Positions 18,579 through 26,187 of a stretch of DNA of 64,000 nucleotides are shown in pieces. The notes under the pieces are model-generated. The model saw nothing but the letters and a program-made list of their open reading frames with translations, had not been told where the DNA came from and did no database searches. Position numbers and translations under genes: made by a program. Every line of letters begins with the position of its first letter. Within the stretch, counting starts at the first letter, position 1. The stretch lies in contig DASXLW010000094.1 in NCBI GenBank assembly GCA_036496025.1, positions 62,001 to 126,000 on the forward strand, given 5' to 3'. The DNA is from PALSA-505 sp036496025. GTDB lineage: Bacteria; Actinomycetota; Actinomycetes; Streptosporangiales; Streptosporangiaceae.

Positions 18579-19964
18579 ATGTACGAGGTACCTTTGCGGC
18601 ACGCGGCGAACGCGGCCGCCGGCTGGCTGACGACCCTGGGGGAGCGGGCGGTCGGGGTCCCGGTCGACCCCGGCCAGCTGCGCCCCCGGCTGGCGACCGA
18701 GCTCGGCGACGCGGGCACCGACCCGGCCCGGGTGATCGACGAGCTCGCCACGGCCCTCCAGCCGGGCCTGGTCGCGTCCGCGGGCCCGCGCTACTTCGGC
18801 TTCGTGACCGGGGGCACGCTGCCCGCGGCGCTGGCGGCCGACTGGCTGGTGTCGGCCTTCGATCAGAACGCGGGCCTATGGGTCATGTCGCCGGCCGCCG
18901 CCGTGGTGGAGGAGATCGCCAGCGGCTGGCTGCTTGACCTGCTCGGCCTCCCGGCCGGGTGCGTGGTCGGCTTCGTGACCGGCGCCCAGATGGCGAACTT
19001 CTCCTGCCTGGCCGCCGCGCGCCATGCCCTGCTGGCCGCCGCGGGCTGGGACGCGGAGGCGGACGGGCTGCGGCACGCTCCGGAGCTGACGGTGATCGCG
19101 GGCGAGCAGGCGCACGCGACGCTGATCCAGGCAGTGCGGCTGCTCGGCCTCGGCTCGGCCGGCCTGCGCCGGGTGCCCGCCGATGACCAGGGCCGGATGA
19201 CGCCAGCCGGGCTGCGACGCGCGCTGGAGCAGGCCGATGGTCCCGCGCTCGTCTGCGCCCAGGCCGGCGAGGTGAACACCGGAGCCTTCGACCCGCTCGA
19301 CGAGATCGCCGCGCTGGTGCGGGACCGCGGACAGGCGTGGCTGCACGTGGACGGCGCGTTCGGGCTGTGGGCGGCGGCCAGTCCGGCGCTGCGCTCGCTG
19401 GCCGCGGGGGCCGCCGAGGCGGACTCCTGGGCCACGGACGGGCACAAATGGCTCAACGTGCCGTACGACTGCGGCCTGGCCATCGTCCGCGACCCCGCGG
19501 CGCTCGCCGCCGCGCTCGGCCTGACCGCCGCCTACCTTCCGGGTTCGGGGGAGCGGGACTCGTTCGCTTTCACCCCCGAGTCGTCCCGGCGGGCCCGCGC
19601 GCTGCCGGTCTACGCCGCGCTCAGGTCGCTCGGCCGCCACGGCGTGGCCGAGTTGGTGGAGCGCTGCTGCGCGCTGGCCCGGCTGGCGGCCAGCGAGCTG
19701 TCGCGCTGCCCGTCGGTGGAGGTGCTGAACGACGTGGTGCTGAACCAGGTGCTGCTGCGTGTGCGAGGGGCCGACACGGCGGCGGTGATCGAGCGGGTGC
19801 AGCGGGACGGGACGTGCTGGCTGGGCGGGACGAGCTGGCGCGGCGAGCCCGCGATCAGGTTCTCGGTGTCCAACTGGTCGACCACCGAGGGCGACATCCG
19901 GCAGGCGGCCGCCGCTATCGTCTCGGCCGTCGAGGCCGCCGCCGGTCCCGCCCCCGGGTCCTGA
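18579..19964 (+). CDS. PLP-dependent group II decarboxylase-like protein
   Basis: A 461-aa pyridoxal phosphate enzyme of the aromatic/glutamate decarboxylase superfamily. The PLP lysine lies in TDGHKWLNVPYDCG (about residue 290). It has GPRYFGFVTGGTLPAALAADWL, VGFVTGAQMANFSCLAAARH and the LHVDGAFGLW segment. The start at MYEVPLRHAANAAAGWL (ATG 18579) matches the family better than an upstream in-frame ATG at 18552. The substrate cannot be told from sequence; amino-acid decarboxylation or a related side-chain reaction is likely. It is convergent with the amidotransferase gene. Confidence 0.9.
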   Translation: MYEVPLRHAANAAAGWLTTLGERAVGVPVDPGQLRPRLATELGDAGTDPARVIDELATALQPGLVASAGPRYFGFVTGGTLPAALAADWLVSAFDQNAGLWVMSPAAAVVEEIASGWLLDLLGLPAGCVVGFVTGAQMANFSCLAAARHALLAAAGWDAEADGLRHAPELTVIAGEQAHATLIQAVRLLGLGSAGLRRVPADDQGRMTPAGLRRALEQADGPALVCAQAGEVNTGAFDPLDEIAALVRDRGQAWLHVDGAFGLWAAASPALRSLAAGAAEADSWATDGHKWLNVPYDCGLAIVRDPAALAAALGLTAAYLPGSGERDSFAFTPESSRRARALPVYAALRSLGRHGVAELVERCCALARLAASELSRCPSVEVLNDVVLNQVLLRVRGADTAAVIERVQRDGTCWLGGTSWRGEPAIRFSVSNWSTTEGDIRQAAAAIVSAVEAAAGPAPGS

Positions 19965-19976
19965 ACCGGCCGGTCG

Positions 19977-20816
19977 TCAGGTGTCGATGTTCGGGTTGTC
20001 AGGGGGGAGCGGCACCAGCCGGGCCGGCGGGTCCGTGATCGCCACCGAAGATTCGATGCTCAGGTCGGGCCGCACGTGCACGAGCTCGCCGGGGGCGAGC
20101 ATGCGCCAGCCGCTCTCCCCGTCAAGCTCCTCGGACGCGATGACCACCGACCCGGCGGCGTCCAGGCCCGGAGCGTGTATCGACGAGGTCGCGCTGCGCA
20201 CGTGCAGGCCGGCCGATGCCCCGCCCGGACGCTCGAGGATGTGCAGGGCATGCTGATCCGGATAGCGCAGCGCCCACAGCTCGTCCGGGGTGGCGATGAC
20301 CGTGTTCAGCGAGGAGAGCGGCAGCCGGGCGGCGATCCACCGGGCCGCGGCGGTCATGCCCGCGCCGAGGTCTCCGCCGTGGGCGTCGGCCTGCTGGGTG
20401 ATCAGCGCGAAGAACCGCTCGGAGTCGGTGTCCCCGCCGACCAGGCTGAGATAAGAGCCGAGCTGCCGCTCTAGCCGCGGCAGCTCGCCGAACCCGCCGT
20501 TGTGCGCCATGACGCGGCCGTGCATCGCGAACGGGTGGGTGTTGTGCACCGTCCGCCCGCCGGCGGTCGCGTACCGCACGTGCACGACGAAGGTCGTCGA
20601 TTCGGCCCGTTTGGCCTCGTGGATGAACTCCTCGTCGGTGAACGCGGGCTCCGGCTGCTTGTCCAGCACCGGCGAACCATCGGGGGCGAAGAACCCGATG
20701 CCACTGCCGTCGGGGTTGCGGCGGCTCTGCGCCTCCAGCGAGTCGGGCGCGTCCAGCAGCCAGAACGTGGCCGGGACCCGTACGGTCCCGGCGGTCAGCC
20801 CGAACAAGCGGCACAT
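19977..20816 (-). CDS. Class II glutamine amidotransferase (YafJ/EgtC-type)
   Basis: A 279-aa protein starting MCRLFG, with the catalytic Cys at position 2 after Met removal. Family motifs are NPDGSGIGFF, VVHVRYATAGG, NTHPFAMHGRVMAHNGGFG and GDTDSERFFALI. No synthase domain follows, so it is the stand-alone type. EgtC of ergothioneine synthesis is one relative, but no other egt genes are nearby. The function is therefore left as a generic gamma-glutamyl amidohydrolase. It sits 19 bases downstream of the tetR gene on the same strand. Confidence 0.9.
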   Translation of the reverse strand: MCRLFGLTAGTVRVPATFWLLDAPDSLEAQSRRNPDGSGIGFFAPDGSPVLDKQPEPAFTDEEFIHEAKRAESTTFVVHVRYATAGGRTVHNTHPFAMHGRVMAHNGGFGELPRLERQLGSYLSLVGGDTDSERFFALITQQADAHGGDLGAGMTAAARWIAARLPLSSLNTVIATPDELWALRYPDQHALHILERPGGASAGLHVRSATSSIHAPGLDAAGSVVIASEELDGESGWRMLAPGELVHVRPDLSIESSVAITDPPARLVPLPPDNPNIDT

Positions 20817-20835
20817 CGCGGCCTCCGGGGCCAGG

Positions 20836-21438
20836 TTACGCGCCGGTGAAGGCGGCGTCGGTAAGCGTGGCGGCGGTGCGCGCCGCGCTCGCGATCGCGG
20901 CGTCGGGCTGGAGCCCGCACAGGTCGGTGAGCACGAACAGCGCCTCGGCGCTGACGACGATCGCGAGGCCTTCCTTCAGGCGGGCCATCGCCCCGGGGGG
21001 GAGAGACGGCGGCCGCCCGGCGTCCTCGAACGGCGCCAGGGCGTAATCGATCAGGTCGAAGCGGATGCCCGGCCGGGCCTGCGCGGGCGCGGGCGCCGCG
21101 ATCGTGTGGGAGATCATCGCGCGCACCGCCCCCCGGTAGGCGTACACCCCGCGCATCAGGTACTCGCAGGCGAAGGCGATGCGCTCGGCCGGGTCGGCCG
21201 AGCCGGCGACCGGCGCGAGCGCCTGCGCCGCGTCCGGCCACAGGTCCGCCAGGGTCTCGCGCAGCAGCGAGACCAGGTCGGGAAAGTAGCGGTACGCGGT
21301 GGCCTCGGACACCAGGGCCGCGCGCGCGACCCGCGGCATCGTCACATCGGCCCCTGAGCGGGTGAGCTCCAGGCAGGCGTCGATGATGGCCGCGCGGGTC
21401 CGCGTCTTCTGGTTCGCGCGCACGTCCTTAACGGTCAT
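20836..21438 (-). CDS. TetR-family transcriptional regulator
   Basis: A 200-aa repressor-type protein. The N-terminal HTH (TRAAIIDACLEL.., VTMPRVARAALVSEATAYRYFPDLVSLL) is clear, and a ligand-binding helical domain follows. It is divergent from the cupin-hydrolase fusion gene across a 116-base region. That region holds a perfect palindrome over the predicted transcription start, so it very probably controls that gene and itself. GGGGAGG precedes the ATG. Confidence 0.92.
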   Translation of the reverse strand: MTVKDVRANQKTRTRAAIIDACLELTRSGADVTMPRVARAALVSEATAYRYFPDLVSLLRETLADLWPDAAQALAPVAGSADPAERIAFACEYLMRGVYAYRGAVRAMISHTIAAPAPAQARPGIRFDLIDYALAPFEDAGRPPSLPPGAMARLKEGLAIVVSAEALFVLTDLCGLQPDAAIASAARTAATLTDAAFTGA

Positions 21439-21469
21439 CGGTCTGCGCCTCCCCTAATGTGATGGTGGT

Positions 21470-21536
21470 CTCTCTTTACGAGAGTAGCCTTGCATCAGTT
21501 ATAAGTGCTAGCTATCGTCATGAGAGTTAACTCTCA
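21470..21536. promoter_or_regulatory. Promoter with palindromic operator for the cupin-hydrolase gene
   Basis: Rightward promoter: -35 TTGCAT (21490-21495), 17-base spacer, -10 TATCGT (21513-21518). The predicted start falls in the perfect 16-base palindrome TGAGAGTTAACTCTCA (21521-21536). A related repeat, CTCTC-TTTAC-GAGAG, lies at 21470-21484, towards the divergent tetR gene. Both share the GAGAG half-site, so they are likely operators of the adjacent TetR protein (inference). Confidence 0.7.
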
Positions 21537-21554
21537 CAGACTGGAGAACGCAGC

Positions 21555-22802
21555 ATGGTCAAGGCTTCGATCGTCGGCCCCTCCGGCGGCGAGGTGGTGC
21601 CCCTGGGGTCCGCCACGATGCGGATCCTGGAGGACGGGGGGACCACCGGTCACCGCCTCGGGATCGGCGAGATCACCGTCGCCCCGCACAGCGACGGCCC
21701 GCCCCAGCACCGGCACACCCGGCACGACGAGGGCTTTTACGTGGTCTCCGGCACCGCCCGGTTCACGGTCGGCACGAAGACATACGACGCGCCGGCCGGC
21801 ACCCTGGCGATGATCCCGCCGGGCGCGCCGCACACGTTCGCCAACCCGGCCGGGGAGCCGCTGGTGCTGCTGAACACGTTCACGCCCGACCTGTACGTGC
21901 AGTACTTCCGCGACCTGCGCGCGCTGACCGAGCAGGGCGCGACCCTGACCCCCGAAGCCACCACCGAGGTCATGGGGCGGTACGCCACCGAGGTGGCCAC
22001 CGACTACGCCGAACCCGTGGGCACGGCCGCGTACACGGTGCCCTCAGCCACCGGCGCCGTCCCGGTCACGGTCACCGAACGCGGGCAGGGCCGCCCTGTC
22101 CTGCTGCTGCACGGCGGCGCCGGCCCTGACTCGGTGGCCGGATTCGCCGACCTGGTGGCTGCCCGGTACCCGCTGCGGGTACTGACCCCTGTCCACCCCG
22201 GGTTCGGCGGCACCCCGCGCCCCGCCGGGCTCGATTCGGTCCGCAAGCTCGCCGAGGTCTACCGGGACCTGCTCGGCCAGCTCGGCCTGACCGGGGTGAC
22301 GGTCGTGGGCAGCTCGGTCGGCGGCTGGGTCGCCGCCGAGCTCGCGCTGTGCGCCGGCGACCGCGTCGGCTCGCTCATCCTGGTCGACGCGGTGGGCGTG
22401 GCCAGCGCCGAGCACCCCGTGGCGGACTTCTTCTCGCTGACGCTCGACCAGGTGGTCGACCTCAGCTACGCCGATCCGGACGCGCACCGTATCGACCTGT
22501 CCGCGCTGACCGACGAGCAGAAGGCCGTCACCGCGGGCAACCGGGCGGCCCTGCAGGCCTACGGCGGGACGTCGATGGCCGATCCGGGCCTGGCCGCGCG
22601 GCTGGCGGGCATCGCCGCGCCCACGCTCGTGGTCTGGGGCGAGGCCGACCGGATAGCGACGCCGGCCTACGGCGAGCAGTTCGCCGCGGCCATCTCCGGC
22701 GCCACGTTCTGCCTCGTGCCCGGCGCCGGGCACCTGCCGCAGATCGAAGCCCCGGAGGCGTTGCTGACCCTGTTCGGGCGGTTCACCGGGATCGAGTTAT
22801 AA
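21555..22802 (+). CDS. Cupin domain fused to alpha/beta hydrolase
   Basis: A 415-aa two-domain protein. Residues ~1-130 form a cupin barrel with metal ligands in QHRHTRHDEGFYVVSG and PPGAPHTFANP. After a linker, residues ~155-415 form an alpha/beta hydrolase with LLHGGAG, the nucleophile motif VVGSSVGGWVA (Ser near 255), GEADRIATP for the acid, and PGAGHLPQIE for the His. Each half is complete. The fusion suggests sequential or metal-assisted chemistry on one small substrate. It is divergent from a TetR gene and predicted to be inducible through the palindrome at 21521. The last 22 bases including the stop are duplicated just downstream. Confidence 0.9.
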   Translation: MVKASIVGPSGGEVVPLGSATMRILEDGGTTGHRLGIGEITVAPHSDGPPQHRHTRHDEGFYVVSGTARFTVGTKTYDAPAGTLAMIPPGAPHTFANPAGEPLVLLNTFTPDLYVQYFRDLRALTEQGATLTPEATTEVMGRYATEVATDYAEPVGTAAYTVPSATGAVPVTVTERGQGRPVLLLHGGAGPDSVAGFADLVAARYPLRVLTPVHPGFGGTPRPAGLDSVRKLAEVYRDLLGQLGLTGVTVVGSSVGGWVAAELALCAGDRVGSLILVDAVGVASAEHPVADFFSLTLDQVVDLSYADPDAHRIDLSALTDEQKAVTAGNRAALQAYGGTSMADPGLAARLAGIAAPTLVVWGEADRIATPAYGEQFAAAISGATFCLVPGAGHLPQIEAPEALLTLFGRFTGIEL

Positions 22803-22827
22803 GCCGTTCACCGGGATCGAGTTATAA
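22781..22827. repeat. 22-bp exact direct duplication at the 3' end of the fusion gene
   Basis: A 22-base unit beginning GTTCACCGGG and ending GTTATAA occurs at 22781-22802 and again at 22806-22827, with a 3-base spacer (period 25). The first copy encodes the final residues FTGIEL and the TAA stop. The second follows the stop and abuts the -35 of the padR promoter. It looks like a recent tandem duplication. Confidence 0.9.
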
Positions 22828-22828
22828 C

Positions 22829-22880
22829 TTGACTAGGCCGGGCTGCTCGCCTACCCTATCGATATATCGTGATCGTATCG
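22829..22880 (+). promoter_or_regulatory. padR promoter with overlapping TATCG-repeat operator
   Basis: -35 TTGACT (22829-22834), a 17-base spacer, and -10 TACCCT (22852-22857) form a near-consensus promoter. The start region immediately downstream holds TATCGATATATCG, containing the palindrome CGATATATCG (22860-22869), followed by GATCGTATCG. This is a likely PadR autorepression site. A GGAGAG ribosome site precedes the ATG at 22902. Confidence 0.65.
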
Positions 22881-22901
22881 TGAGAGGTAGGCGGAGAGCG
22901 G

Positions 22902-23642
22902 ATGATGGCGGCAGCTTCCGGCGCCGGTGAGTCCGGCCCCGGCTCGTTCGGAATATTCGACTGCCCGGGCGACCTGCTCGAGCAGATCCGCCGTGGCCTG
23001 CAGGCCCTGGCCGGCGGTCAGTGGAAGGGCGGCCCCTGGAAGGGCGGGCCGCACGCGAAGGGCTTCGGCGGCCGCAAGGGCCCGGGGCCCTGGGGCGGCG
23101 GCTTCGGCGGGTCCTGGGGCGGCTGGTGGCCGGGACCGCCCGGACCGCCCGGCCCGGCGCGCGGCCCCAAGGCCGGCCGCGGCGACGTGCGCGCCGCGAT
23201 CCTGGCCCTGCTGCGGGAAGCCCCGCGCAACGGCTACCAGATCATGACCGAGATCGAGGAGCGCAGCGGCGGCGCCTGGCGGCCGAGCCCCGGCGCGGTC
23301 TATCCCGCGCTGTCGCAGCTCGCCGACGAGGGGCTGATAGACGGCGAGGAATCAGGCGGCCGGCGCACGTTCCAGCTGACCGAGGCGGGCCGCGAGTACG
23401 TCGAGCAGCACCCCGAGATGGCGCGCGGCGCCTGGGAGTCGACGGCTCAGCAGGAGGCCTGGGAGGTACCCGGGCTGTTCGCCGAGGCGGCCCGGCTGGG
23501 CGGCGGGATCGTACAGCTCGCGCACGCCGGCACGCCCGAGCAAGTCCAGGCGGCCGAGCAGCTGCTGGAGCAGACCCGGCGCGAGCTCTACCGGATCCTG
23601 GCCGGGGATACCGGCGAACCAGACCAGCAGCAAGAGTTCTAG
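22902..23642 (+). CDS. PadR-family transcriptional regulator with Gly/Trp/Pro-rich N-terminus
   Basis: A 246-aa regulator. Residues ~40-88 are low-complexity (repeated WKGGP, GGGFGGSWGGWW and PGPPGPPGP). The winged-helix PadR domain follows: AAILALLREAPRNGYQIMTEIEERSGGAWRPSPGAVYPALSQL..LIDGEESGGRRTFQLTEAG. A C-terminal helical segment probably dimerises. It is immediately followed by the DUF1707 gene in the same operon, a common actinobacterial pairing. Autoregulation through the TATCG repeats is likely. Confidence 0.93.
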   Translation: MMAAASGAGESGPGSFGIFDCPGDLLEQIRRGLQALAGGQWKGGPWKGGPHAKGFGGRKGPGPWGGGFGGSWGGWWPGPPGPPGPARGPKAGRGDVRAAILALLREAPRNGYQIMTEIEERSGGAWRPSPGAVYPALSQLADEGLIDGEESGGRRTFQLTEAGREYVEQHPEMARGAWESTAQQEAWEVPGLFAEAARLGGGIVQLAHAGTPEQVQAAEQLLEQTRRELYRILAGDTGEPDQQQEF

Positions 23643-23660
23643 ATGAGCGGGGATAGCAGA

Positions 23661-24131
23661 ATGGACGATCGCATCCGGGTTTCGGACGCCGACCGGGAGC
23701 GCGTGACGGCCCGGCTGCGCGAGCACTTCGCCGAGGGCCGGCTCTCCCAGGAAGAGCTGGACGAGCGGCTCTCCGCCGCCCTCGGCGCGAAGACCGCGGG
23801 GGACCTGCGGCGCGTCATGACCGACCTTCCCGGCCCGGCGCCGGTGCCGGCGCTGGCCGGGCCGCTGCGGCCCGCCGGCGGGCTCGCCTTCCGGCGCGGG
23901 CCGCGGTTGTGGCCGCTGGCGGCGTTCGCGCTGATCGCCGCGCTCGTGATCCCGGGCGCGGGCTGGATCTTCTTCGCGTTCTTCCAGTTCGTCCTGGCGC
24001 TATTCCTGGTGGCGAGCCTGGCGGGAGTCTTCGCGGTGGCCCGGTTCCGGCGTAATATGCGCCGCTACTGGCAGTCCGGCGAGGGCGCCAACTGGCGCCA
24101 GTACCAATGGCGCCAGTACCAGTGGCACTGA
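23661..24131 (+). CDS. DUF1707 membrane protein
   Basis: A 156-aa protein. The N-terminal DUF1707 domain reads RIRVSDADRERVTARLREHF.AEGRLSQEELDERLSAAL. About 25 residues later, two closely spaced hydrophobic segments (LAAFALIAALVIPGAGWIFF and FVLALFLVASLAGVFAVA) span the membrane. The ATG at 23661 is preferred for GGGGA upstream and the family start; ATG 23643 is an alternative. The 3' end carries two copies of a 15-base unit (24093-24122), giving WRQYQWRQYQWH. The function is unknown; the upstream PadR gene probably controls it. Confidence 0.88.
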   Translation: MDDRIRVSDADRERVTARLREHFAEGRLSQEELDERLSAALGAKTAGDLRRVMTDLPGPAPVPALAGPLRPAGGLAFRRGPRLWPLAAFALIAALVIPGAGWIFFAFFQFVLALFLVASLAGVFAVARFRRNMRRYWQSGEGANWRQYQWRQYQWH

Positions 24132-24153
24132 CCGCGGCCCGGTACCACCATCT

Positions 24154-25407
24154 CTAGGGCATCGGCAGCGGATGCCGCTGCGCCGCCAGCGCGAGCAGGA
24201 CGATCGCGTCCGTCCAGGCCAGCGGGGCGACCGAGGCGGGCTGCCCGCGGGCGTTGACCTGCTCGGGCAGCGAGCCGTACCCGGTGCGGTGAGCGGCCAG
24301 CCAGTCCAGCCAGTGGCCGGCGCCCGCGTGGTCACCGCAGGCCGCGTCGTAGAGCGCGAAGAAGGCGGTTTCCGCTGTCCAGGCCTCACCGGCGGCGCCG
24401 CCCCACGCGCTGCCCCCGTTCGGCAGCGTGAGCTGGCGCGCCGTCGCGGCGACGGCCTGCCGGACGGCGGAAGTCGCCGGGGCGAAGGGCGGCCCCAGGA
24501 AGGTGACGGCCGCATCCGCCCCGCTGCCGGAGTCCGGCGTGCGCTGGTACCCGCTGGCGCCGAAGCTGACCCGGATGGCCTGGCCGAGGCGGCGGGCCGC
24601 GGCCGACCAGCGCCCCGCGTCGTCGGCGTGATCGAGCGCGCGGGCTAGTCCGGCGGCGGCGCGCAGCCCGGTCCACAGCGGCGCCGCGATGCCCAGGGTG
24701 ACCGAGGACACCCGGTCCTCCCAGTAGTCCAGCGAGGCCGGCGGCAGCCCGTCCGGGCCCAGCAGCTCGACCGTCGCGTCGGCCGCGTTATGCACAGCCG
24801 GCCACAGGTCCCCGAGCGCCCGGCGGGTCGCGCGGTCGCTGCGCTGCGTGGTGTACCAGATCCATGCCGCCCACGGGAACCAGCCGACCGCGTCCAGCTC
24901 AGCGGGCCGTCCGTCCCGGACCGGCGCATCGCCGGAAAGCTCATACCGCGCGGCCCAGATGCCTGTTCGCGGCTGGACCCGGGCCAGGAACCGCAGGATG
25001 CCCAGCGCCGTGCCGCCGTGCCCGGTCACCGCGAGAGCGGCCGCAACCCAGCTCGAATCGCGGGGCCAGGCGTACTCCCAGCCCGGGCGCCAGGCCGCGG
25101 CGACCGCGCCATCGGGCTGGGTGAGCAGCCTGACGTCGAGCAGGGCCCGGGCCGCCATGGCGTGCTGCGCCCCGGTCGCGCCGGACACCAGTCCGCTGGC
25201 CAGCCAGCGCCGCTGGGCGGCATCGGGCGGCCGGGCCGCCGCGTGCGGCCCGGACGGCAAGGAGGCGATGCCGTCGGGCGCGCGCGGATCGGCCGCGATC
25301 CCGCCGTACCGCAGCGGCGCCACCACCGGTGGCTGGGCTGCTGCGCCGCCCGTACCCAGGACGACCGCGGCGAGCACCAGCGCCAGAACGGGTTTACGCA
25401 GCGGCAT
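24154..25407 (-). CDS. Secreted glycoside hydrolase family 15-like protein
   Basis: A 417-aa protein with a signal peptide (MPLRKPVLALVLAAVVLGTG, likely cleaved after GGAAA). The remainder resembles the six-hairpin glucoamylase/GH15 fold: WEYAWPRDSSWVAAALAVTGH, GIWAARYELSGDAPVRDGRPAELDAVGWFPWAAW, SLDYWEDR, SAWGGAAGEAWTAETAFFALYD and SLPEQV. GH15 enzymes release glucose from alpha-glucans or act on trehalose. This one is shorter than typical glucoamylases and the substrate is unknown. It is divergent from the dienelactone hydrolase gene with a 45-base gap. Confidence 0.82.
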   Translation of the reverse strand: MPLRKPVLALVLAAVVLGTGGAAAQPPVVAPLRYGGIAADPRAPDGIASLPSGPHAAARPPDAAQRRWLASGLVSGATGAQHAMAARALLDVRLLTQPDGAVAAAWRPGWEYAWPRDSSWVAAALAVTGHGGTALGILRFLARVQPRTGIWAARYELSGDAPVRDGRPAELDAVGWFPWAAWIWYTTQRSDRATRRALGDLWPAVHNAADATVELLGPDGLPPASLDYWEDRVSSVTLGIAAPLWTGLRAAAGLARALDHADDAGRWSAAARRLGQAIRVSFGASGYQRTPDSGSGADAAVTFLGPPFAPATSAVRQAVAATARQLTLPNGGSAWGGAAGEAWTAETAFFALYDAACGDHAGAGHWLDWLAAHRTGYGSLPEQVNARGQPASVAPLAWTDAIVLLALAAQRHPLPMP

Positions 25408-25452
25408 CGCGGGCCTAGCCTAACCCGGCGGCGCCGTGCCAGGCTGCTGGCC

Positions 25453-26151
25453 ATGGGCGAGATGATCAACTACCAGAGCAACGGCGGAACCTCCGAGGGC
25501 TACCTGGCGGTGCCGCCCGCGGCCGCCCGCGAGCAGGTGCCCGCCGTCGTCGTGATCCAGGAGTACTGGGGACTGGTCCCCCATATCATCTCGGTGGCGG
25601 ACCGGCTGGCCGCCGCCGGATTCCTGGCCCTGGCCCCGGACTTCTTCCACGGGCAGGCCGCGCGCGAGCCGGACGAGGCGCAGCGGCTGCTGATGGGTCT
25701 GGCCATGGACCAGGCCGCGAAGGACATCGCGGGCGCCGCCACGTACCTGGCCGTGCGGCCCGACGGCAGCGGGGCCGTCGGCGCGGTCGGGTTCTGCATG
25801 GGCGGAAGCCTGGCGCTGTGGGCGGGCACGCTGTCCCAGCACATCACGGCGGCGGTGGCCTTCTACCCGGCGATGGGCTGGGAGCGGATGCAGCCATCCT
25901 GGCAGAACTACAGCGGTAAGGCGGCCCTCATCCACGCCGACGAGGCCGAGGGCGGATCGATGGCGCCCGGCATCCAGCAGGCCAGGCAGCTCATCTCCGA
26001 CGCCGGCGGCCAGGTGACCGTCGATGACTACGCCGGGACCGAGCACGCCTTCTTCAACGACGACAGGCCGGAGGTCTACCACGAGGCCGCGGCTATGCTC
26101 GCCTGGGATCGCACCCTGACCTTCCTGCATGACAAGCTGAGGTCCGCGTAG
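25453..26151 (+). CDS. Dienelactone hydrolase family protein
   Basis: A 232-aa alpha/beta hydrolase. The nucleophile is Cys in VGFCMGGSLA, as in dienelactone hydrolases. It has VVVIQEYWGLVPHIISVADRLA, APDFFHG, and the acid/His region DEAEGG..YAGTEHAFFND. The ATG at 25453 is chosen because the conserved N-terminus MGEMINYQSNGG begins there. There is no aromatic-degradation cluster around it, so a general lactone or ester role is likely. Confidence 0.9.
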   Translation: MGEMINYQSNGGTSEGYLAVPPAAAREQVPAVVVIQEYWGLVPHIISVADRLAAAGFLALAPDFFHGQAAREPDEAQRLLMGLAMDQAAKDIAGAATYLAVRPDGSGAVGAVGFCMGGSLALWAGTLSQHITAAVAFYPAMGWERMQPSWQNYSGKAALIHADEAEGGSMAPGIQQARQLISDAGGQVTVDDYAGTEHAFFNDDRPEVYHEAAAMLAWDRTLTFLHDKLRSA

Positions 26152-26187
26152 TCGGTAAACCGCTGCGATCGTGGGGAGAATGGAGGC

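Noticed and set aside
24093..24122. Two 15-base tandem units as an independent repeat element
   Set aside because: They are in frame at the end of the DUF1707 gene and are best treated as a local protein repeat.
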